Shown in pieces: positions 6,790 through 11,013 of a stretch of DNA of 11,013 nucleotides. The notes below the pieces were generated by a model. That model did no database searches. It was not told the origin of the DNA and saw nothing but the letters and a program-made list of their open reading frames with translations. The position numbers and the translations under genes were made by a program. The stretch's first letter is position 1. Every line of letters begins with the position of its first letter. Origin of the DNA: Rhodobacterales bacterium UBA3080 (GTDB lineage Bacteria > Pseudomonadota > Alphaproteobacteria > Rhodobacterales > Rhodobacteraceae); NCBI GenBank assembly GCA_002366645.1, contig DFBM01000046.1, forward strand, positions 1 to 11,013, in the 5' to 3' direction.

Positions 6790-8463
6790 TCAGCTCGAGA
6801 GTCTGGAAAACTCGGTGACGTTTGAGCCGCGGGTTTCCAAAGTTACCACTCTTTCCTGCAGACCGGCTTTTATCAGATCGGTAAGAAGGGATTTAGTCAT
6901 TTCGCCCGGCAGCGGCCATTCGTCTAGAATCCGTTGATAGTCAGCCGCGAAAACCGGCCGATCCAGAAGAAGTTTCTGATACACCTCTTCGGCCTCAGCA
7001 GTCCGATTGGCTTGCGCCAGACTTGCGGTTAACAGGATGTAGGCGGACAGCGATCCTTCCTGCGCGAATTGGCCCGCGTGATAAATCGCGCGCTCGGATT
7101 CGTGGCGGGTGTAGTGATAAATTGTGAGCGATAAATGATACCATGGCGGGTGCGCTGGGCTAAGGTGCATCGCTTTTTCAATCATCAACTTACCCTCGTC
7201 GGAGTTGTCGAGTTGAATAAAATGGCTGCCCATATCGGCAAGGACTTCGGCGTCATTTGGATTAAGGTTTAACGAGATGCGCGCGGCTTTCCGGAACCCT
7301 TCGTTATCGCCGGCGTTGAATTTCGCAATCGCCAGATACTGGTAGGCCATAGCGTTATTCGGGTCTGCGTTGATCGCATTATATGCTGCGGACAATGCTT
7401 TGGCGCTAACTTTCCCGACGTCGGTTTCCTTGTTTACATTATATTTATCAAGGCCATACATCAAAGACAGGGCTGCCCAAGCTGACGAAAACTCGGGGAC
7501 CTCGGTCGTTGCAACGACAAGGTTTTCCAAAACTTCATCATACTGCTTTTGTGTCTTATTGTTCATAAACTGGTAAAAATCCACGAGCGCCGAGTAGTGA
7601 TCGAGGTCCATTTCTCCCAGGCGGGAACGTACCGCGGCAATCCTTGTTCCGATCGTCCCGTATGGCTGACCCAAAGCCGCCGCAATATCCGAAGCGATTG
7701 ATGTCTGGATATCAAACAGCGCGTCAGTACTGTTAAAGGTGTTGTCAAAAGACTTGGACCAGATGATCGCGTTATCGTCTGCACGACGTAAAATGGAACT
7801 GATAATAATGCGCGCACCAGACAGACGTATTTTACCCGATAGCGAATACTGACTAGGGTTTCCATCCATTAGGTCGCCACTCGGAGAAGGATTGTCGGAA
7901 TCTACTTCGATGACCACGATGTCTTTAAATCTGGATAGCTTGTCGATTAGCTCAAACTGAAGGCCTGTGCTCACCAGATCGGAGCGCCCGCCCGAGGAAT
8001 CGGTTACGGCCTCAAGTGAGAATACTTCAAACTTTTCAATGGCGATGGTTCTGGAAAACGGTTGCGGAGATTTTGCGTCTGTTGCTTCGCCCCCGAACTC
8101 AGGAGACACCCTGTTATCGATGCGCGAAAACACCGGTACATAACTACCCTTTGGGATTGTTATTACGATAGCTTGATCCAGACCAATGGGGGAGCTGTAG
8201 AAAGCAGCCAACGCCTCGCGTAACCTACCGGCCAACACGCGAACTATCGGATTGGAAGACGGGTCAAATCCGTCGTCTTTTTGAAGTACGTCAACGGCGA
8301 TCGTGTAGGCTTTGATTCGGTCAGCCCGACCCGCAAGAGTTTCCTCGACGACGTATTGCAACGCGGCAGAGACCCGAGGCGACGACGCAAACTCGGGTGA
8401 TGTCAGTATGTTTTGCAACACTTCACTGACCATTGTGTGTTCAATTTTCTTTTGCACGCCCAT
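6790..8463 (-). CDS. TolB-like/TPR protein with an adenylate-cyclase-type N-terminal module
   Basis: A 557-aa protein with no signal peptide or membrane segment. Residues 10-110 form a module (SPEFASSPR, LQYVVEETLAGRADRIKAY, DPSSNPIVRVLAGRLR, IPKGSYVPVF) seen at the front of many alphaproteobacterial adenylate-cyclase-like and TPR proteins. Residues about 130-270 resemble the TolB-like N-terminal domain that accompanies it: ELIDKLSRFKDIVVIE, then LSGKIRLSGARIIISSILRR, IIWSKSFD and DIQTSIASDIAAAL. From about 290 on there are degenerate TPR repeats, including NAINADPNNAMAYQYLAIAK and a block around LNPNDAEVLADMG. No cyclase catalytic domain or helix-turn-helix is visible, so a regulatory or scaffold role is inferred only. 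The ATG at 8463 is chosen; a TTG at 8466 and ATG at 8433 are alternatives, none with a good Shine-Dalgarno. It is divergent from the RPIGPHA peptide gene. Confidence 0.8.
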   Translation of the reverse strand: MGVQKKIEHTMVSEVLQNILTSPEFASSPRVSAALQYVVEETLAGRADRIKAYTIAVDVLQKDDGFDPSSNPIVRVLAGRLREALAAFYSSPIGLDQAIVITIPKGSYVPVFSRIDNRVSPEFGGEATDAKSPQPFSRTIAIEKFEVFSLEAVTDSSGGRSDLVSTGLQFELIDKLSRFKDIVVIEVDSDNPSPSGDLMDGNPSQYSLSGKIRLSGARIIISSILRRADDNAIIWSKSFDNTFNSTDALFDIQTSIASDIAAALGQPYGTIGTRIAAVRSRLGEMDLDHYSALVDFYQFMNNKTQKQYDEVLENLVVATTEVPEFSSAWAALSLMYGLDKYNVNKETDVGKVSAKALSAAYNAINADPNNAMAYQYLAIAKFNAGDNEGFRKAARISLNLNPNDAEVLADMGSHFIQLDNSDEGKLMIEKAMHLSPAHPPWYHLSLTIYHYTRHESERAIYHAGQFAQEGSLSAYILLTASLAQANRTAEAEEVYQKLLLDRPVFAADYQRILDEWPLPGEMTKSLLTDLIKAGLQERVVTLETRGSNVTEFSRLSS

Positions 8464-8688
8464 CAAAATATTATAACCTATAGGGAAAATAAAACAATAA
8501 TGATATGTTGGCGGCGTTTTTCAGACTTATCTATAGTTTAAGTACGCCTTTGGTTTGAGTTTTGTCTTAACCCGTTTCGTCAGAGCGCTTCTGATATTTT
8601 AAAGATTGATCTCCTGTTTGGTAGCTTAGCCGTAGAGGCAAAGATTTGGCGCGTTTCATGTGCCTACCCGATTATCGGCAATACCGGT

Positions 8689-8714
8689 GTTACCGTAACG
8701 CACTCTTTGTAACG
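8689..8714. promoter_or_regulatory. GTTAC-N-GTAAC inverted repeat plus direct GTAACG half-site
   Basis: GTTAC (8689-8693) and GTAAC (8695-8699) form a perfect inverted repeat around one base, and GTAACG recurs at 8695 and 8709, a 14-bp spacing. It lies about 120-145 bp upstream of the RPIGPHA peptide start and 226 bp from the divergent TPR gene start. Symmetric half-sites plus a repeat suggest a regulator-binding site, but no regulator is identified. Confidence 0.3.
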
Positions 8715-8823
8715 TATCTTTATATAGCAGGAGTTAGTTAGTTTTAAGTTGTAATCACTTGATGACTGAATGGCGGAAAACGCAAAGCAATGCATCATCA
8801 TCCCGCAACGAACGAATATAACT

Positions 8824-8827
8824 GGAG
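8824..8827 (+). promoter_or_regulatory. Shine-Dalgarno of the RPIGPHA peptide gene
   Basis: GGAG lies 6 nt before the ATG at 8834. This decides the start of a gene too short for routine calling and excludes the internal ATGs at 8870, 8903 and 8930, which have no such site. Confidence 0.75.
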
Positions 8828-8833
8828 CTAAAC

Positions 8834-9001
8834 ATGACTAACCTTAAAAACGACTTTCCTGCAGGAAATATGACTTTCCGCCCAATCGGGCCGCATGCAG
8901 CTATGCGCCCAATCGGACCACACGCAGCTATGCGCCCAATCGGACCACACGCAGTTTCCAGACCAATCGGGCCACACGCGGCATCAGCAGGATCATTCTA
9001 A
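8834..9001 (+). CDS. Small repeat peptide with four tandem RPIGPHA units (possible multi-core peptide precursor)
   Basis: A 55-aa peptide. Residues 1-15 (MTNLKNDFPAGNMTF) are non-repetitive; then come RPIGPHAAM (16-24), RPIGPHAAM (25-33), RPIGPHAVS (34-42) and RPIGPHAAS (43-51), and the tail AGSF. There is no signal peptide, membrane segment, cysteine or double-glycine site. The start has a good Shine-Dalgarno with 6-nt spacing. The heptad is identical in all four copies, and all codon differences inside it are silent (CGC/AGA, GGG/GGA, CCG/CCA, CAT/CAC, GCA/GCG), which argues for real translation and selection on the peptide. A short leader with tandem near-identical cores is the layout of some ribosomally made peptide natural-product precursors, but no modifying enzyme is in view. 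Alternatives are a metal-binding peptide (one His per nine residues) or a binding-motif array. I do not recognise the family. Confidence 0.8.
   Translation: MTNLKNDFPAGNMTFRPIGPHAAMRPIGPHAAMRPIGPHAVSRPIGPHAASAGSF
8879..8986 (+). repeat. Four tandem 27-bp coding repeats
   Basis: In-frame 27-bp units begin at 8879, 8906, 8933 and 8960. Units 1 and 2 differ at three silent positions; units 2 and 3 share the first 22 bases and differ only in the last two codons; unit 4 is the most diverged yet keeps the RPIGPHA heptad. The pattern fits duplication followed by purifying selection. Confidence 0.9.
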
Positions 9002-9005
9002 GTAT

Positions 9006-9020
9006 AGGGGGTTTTTTTTA
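9006..9020 (+). promoter_or_regulatory. Shine-Dalgarno plus T8 spacer of the 78-aa gene
   Basis: AGGGGG (9006-9011) is followed by eight Ts and an A before the ATG at 9021, giving 9-nt spacing. It begins five bases after the stop of the repeat peptide. The homopolymers set the spacing, so slippage in either would change translation strength. Confidence 0.6.
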
Positions 9021-9257
9021 ATGTTAGCTTACGCATCACAAATTTCTGACGACGTTAAAGAGAATTCGTTTTCAGCGGACGCGCAACATTCCCCTACAAA
9101 TCTGCCAAAGGGTTCTGAATGGATTGTATCCACCTTGGGCGATTTAGTTAACTATTGCGCGTTTAATCAGCTCAATGACGTCGAGGCAACGCTTCGCCGG
9201 GCACTATGGGAAGCATCGCTCCAGTTGGAGCAAGCAGATCAGAAAAGCCCGTTTTAG
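9021..9257 (+). CDS. Small hypothetical protein downstream of the RPIGPHA peptide
   Basis: A 78-aa protein that I do not recognise. Residues 1-30 are polar and probably disordered; residues 33-49 (EWIVSTLGDLVNYCAFN) and 52-74 (NDVEATLRRALWEASLQLE) look like two amphipathic helices. One cysteine (C46) is present. There is no signal peptide or membrane segment. The frame is open upstream through the repeats, but the ATG at 9021 has the AGGGGG Shine-Dalgarno and natural protein composition starts there. It lies 19 bp after the peptide gene with no terminator between, so the two probably form one transcript. By position it could be a carrier, immunity or regulatory partner of the peptide, or simply a co-transcribed small protein; this is inference from adjacency only. 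Confidence 0.65.
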   Translation: MLAYASQISDDVKENSFSADAQHSPTNLPKGSEWIVSTLGDLVNYCAFNQLNDVEATLRRALWEASLQLEQADQKSPF

Positions 9258-9280
9258 AAATTAGGTTTTCGCCAGGTGGG

Positions 9281-9318
9281 AAAAGTCGATTTAGTAGTAG
9301 GGAACTAAAATCGCTTTT
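9281..9318 (+). terminator. Stem-loop, possible terminator of the two-gene unit
   Basis: AAAAGTCGATTTAGT (9281-9295) pairs with ACTAAAATCGCTTTT (9304-9318), with one bulged base on each arm and an 8-nt loop, 23 bp after the 78-aa gene stop. The right arm ends in TTTT followed by ATTT, a plausible but not ideal T-run. Confidence 0.55.
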
Positions 9319-9322
9319 ATTT

Positions 9323-9349
9323 GGGGGAGGGGCAGAGATGGCCCTCCCC
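9323..9349 (+). terminator. G/C-rich stem-loop directly after the first hairpin
   Basis: GGGGAGGG (9324-9331) pairs perfectly with CCCTCCCC (9342-9349) around a 10-nt loop. The T-run comes only later (TTTTTTT around 9370), so it may be an RNA-stabilising hairpin or backup terminator rather than a standard one. Confidence 0.45.
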
Positions 9350-9722
9350 AATGGTTTCAATAGGTTCAATTTTTTTAATTTAACATTACTTGCCCGAACT
9401 ATTTTGAGAACGGGCTTTACCCTGATTGTCAGGTGATGAAACAGTCACCGCGAATCTTGTCAATTTCTCGATAAGCCGTGGTCTCAATTTTTTAAATGTT
9501 TCCTGAGATTCTGCTCGATTAGCAGTGTGTCGCCTTATTCTCGCCATATTCCAGACTTCTGCTTAAAGGGTATTTGTGGTCTGCAATTTATGCCAAAAGT
9601 TGCACTTGCAATTTCCACAGAATGTTAACGCGACACTTACTTCTTTCTTAATAAGTTTGGCCTAATTTTTTTCTCAGCCAACATTTTCTACAACCGAAAA
9701 TTGCTTAAAAGCGAATAAGGTT
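9350..9722. other. AT-rich intergenic region before the TadG-like gene
   Basis: It contains three more small stem-loops: GCCCG/CGGGC around the segment near 9391-9414, CCTGA-TTG-TCAGG at about 9421-9433, and GGTGA/TCACC just after. Beyond 9450 I see no gene, no clear promoter and no recognised regulatory box up to the TadG-like start. The Shine-Dalgarno there is poor (AAGG only two bases before the ATG). Confidence 0.45.
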
Positions 9723-10762
9723 ATGATCAATAAGCTAAAATCCTTCATTCAGGATGAAGATGGAATTGCAACCGTTTGGGCGATGGGGTGGCTGGTGCTT
9801 TGTCTGGCATTGTCTGGCCTCGCGATTGATACGACCAACGCTTTTAGAATTAGACAGATGCTTCAGGATACAGCAGATATCGCTGCACACGCCGGCGTGC
9901 TTGAACTTGCGACGGCCGGAAACGCCGACATCGAAGCGAGGGTAGAAGCCGCTGCCAACCAGTTTGCCGATTTAAACATGGGTAACAAAAGGTTTGGGGA
10001 TGTTCTGATCAATAGCGATATTCTCGTCGGAAAATGGGATCCGCTGGCAAAAACATTTGTCGAAATGCCGGTTGGTTCGGTCGTTTCTCCGAATGCGGTT
10101 AAAGTTGTCACGCGCCAGTCCGGGGGCGCCAGTTCTGTCGTGGGTACTTTTTTCCTGCGATTCGTCGGATTTAACTTTTTCACTCTGGATGCGTCGGCGG
10201 TGGCGATGCAGTTCGTAAGCAAGTGTGATCGCGACGGTATTATTGCCGGCGGAATCGTAAAGCTTTCTACGCAACAGCAGTTTTTGGACGGCTTTTGCAT
10301 TCACGGGCAACAAGGCATCGATATGTCGGTTGCCAACTATTTCGAGCTCGGAACGATTGCCAGTATGCCGGATCTAGCTCTTTGCGGGCCGTCGTCTGGC
10401 CACTGCCTGAATGATAAGAACGCCGGTGTTGAGGAGGCGTTGCGCCAGTATACAATGGTGCCTGACAAAGTAGCTAAAATCGATACCTATATAACAGAGC
10501 TTCAAAATCCTCTTTCTGCCCTTCAGCCGAATTTCATCAAAGACGCTACTTTGCCTCGAAATTATCTGCTTTCGACGTTGAATTCATTGTACAGGGTGAC
10601 GTCCATCTTGCTTCAAAAGCGAACCAAGACAGCATCCATAGCGGCACCAGCGTTCAGTCGGGTGGGAAAGTCCAAATCACAACGAAGCATGTATTCGCGG
10701 GTTGCCCCGGTGTTACGGAGCCCGCTTTCGACGGAAAATTCTCCTACCGACTGGTACAGTAA
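9723..10762 (+). pseudogene. TadG-like (Flp pilus assembly/TadE-G) protein, frameshifted near the C-terminus
   Basis: The N-terminus has the family pattern: FIQDEDGIATVWAMG, one hydrophobic anchor (about 17-36), then TTNAFRIRQMLQDTADIAA. TadE/G-like proteins are minor pseudopilins or envelope proteins linked to Flp/Tad pili. The middle part (CDRDGIIAGG near 168, FLDGFCIHGQQGI near 188-199) is typical of a longer Rhodobacterales version. The annotated frame runs on to 10898 but becomes basic and family-unlike after about residue 287. In the -1 frame, the 60 codons 10580-10762 read naturally: EFIVQGDVHLASKAN, then SVQSGGKVQITTKHVFAGC, ending FSYRLVQ and a stop. That frame is open only from 10466, so the break lies between 10466 and about 10580. 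Family members, from memory, have more sequence here, so a deletion is possible. Sequencing error is the main alternative. Bases 10763-11009 show no gene. Confidence 0.65.
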
Positions 10763-11009
10763 ATGCTTTTCGGCTTGGTACATTGACGGGTTGTCAGTGA
10801 TTGATCCGAATGCGTGCTGCCAAAAAGTCCTCAAATTCGAACTGCGCCGAAAGGCGTTGCATATCAGAAGCTTAAACACGAAAAACCATAACGTGTAGCG
10901 CGTCTATATTGACCTTTCAGTGACAGCATCTTGTAGTATCGACGGCTGGTTCAAATAAGAACTTCGAGCCAACCTACGCTACGGTGCCGTAAATTTTAGG
11001 AGACGTTCT

Positions 11010-11013
11010 ATGC
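11010..11013 (+). CDS. Start of a further gene, cut by the window edge
   Basis: ATG at 11010 with the Shine-Dalgarno AGGAGA (10998-11003) and 6-nt spacing. Only the start codon and one base are present, so the product cannot be named. It could be another Tad/pilus gene by position, but this is a guess. Confidence 0.4.

Larger units (their letters stand above)
8464..8833. other. AT-rich divergent intergenic region
   Basis: About 370 bp between the divergent TPR gene and the RPIGPHA peptide gene. It holds an inverted repeat at 8689-8699 with an extra half-site at 8709 (listed separately), and T- and A-rich stretches that could be promoters, although I find no convincing -35/-10 pair. A 19-codon ORF (8762-8821) ends just before the peptide's Shine-Dalgarno but lacks its own. 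The length suggests a long 5' leader or two separately controlled promoters. Confidence 0.5.

Noticed and set aside
6389..6937. 182-codon plus-strand ORF
   Set aside because: About 150 bases are antisense to the TPR gene, there is no ribosome site, and the composition is not protein-like.
8762..8821. 19-codon leader peptide ORF before the repeat-peptide gene
   Set aside because: It ends just before the Shine-Dalgarno of the peptide gene, but has no ribosome site of its own and no regulatory pattern such as a run of one codon.
8879..8986. CRISPR array or iterons
   Set aside because: The 27-bp repeats are directly adjacent without spacers, in frame, and differ by silent changes; they are coding repeats.
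8895..9257. 120-codon ORF starting within the repeats (MQLCAQSDHTQLCAQ...)
   Set aside because: Its first 42 codons read the RPIGPHA repeats out of frame. Only the part from the ATG at 9021 has a ribosome site and natural composition.
9625..9639. CtrA box (TTAA-N7-TTAA) upstream of the TadG-like gene
   Set aside because: The second half reads CTTA, two mismatches, so the match is too weak to call.

Overview
The window looks like chromosomal DNA from an alphaproteobacterium of the Rhodobacterales (Roseobacter-like), judged from the wording of the housekeeping proteins: an ornithine carbamoyltransferase with DTWVSMHDD, a methionyl-tRNA synthetase with a KFSTS signature, a roseobacter-type choline dehydrogenase, and a TadE/TadG-like pilus protein. 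No species is claimed. Base composition is moderate, and the stretch from about 8470 to 9720 is visibly more AT-rich than the rest.

Layout. 1-594 is the 3' part of argF. It meets a rhomboid protease gene (minus strand, 625-1374) tail to tail across a shared bidirectional terminator. Divergent from the rhomboid gene is a class I glutamine amidotransferase (1557-2258); the intervening region carries four direct repeats at an exact 11-bp period, like the sites of OmpR/PhoB-family regulators. metG (2351-4066) follows and overlaps a small GFA-family zinc protein by ATGA. Then come a tRNA-Leu(TAA) with its own terminator and a stand-alone betA-like choline dehydrogenase (4703-6373) without visible betB or betI. 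About 416 bp without a convincing gene separate it from a convergent TolB/TPR-type regulator-like gene on the minus strand (6790-8463).

The most unusual part is 8467-9722. Divergent from the TPR gene, after about 370 bp of AT-rich leader, lies a 55-codon gene with a good Shine-Dalgarno (8834-9001). It encodes a 15-residue leader and four tandem 9-residue units built on an invariant RPIGPHA heptad. Every nucleotide difference between copies within the heptad is synonymous, so the heptad itself seems to be under selection. Nineteen bases later is a second small gene (78 aa, 9021-9257), and then a cluster of stem-loops. Together they look like a two-gene unit encoding a multi-copy peptide precursor and an unknown partner. 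No modifying enzyme, protease or exporter is visible here, so the function is open.

The right end (9723-10762) is a TadG-like secreted or pilus-assembly protein whose reading frame breaks near its C-terminus: the family-like ending continues in the -1 frame. A good Shine-Dalgarno and ATG at 11010 start another gene cut off by the window edge.
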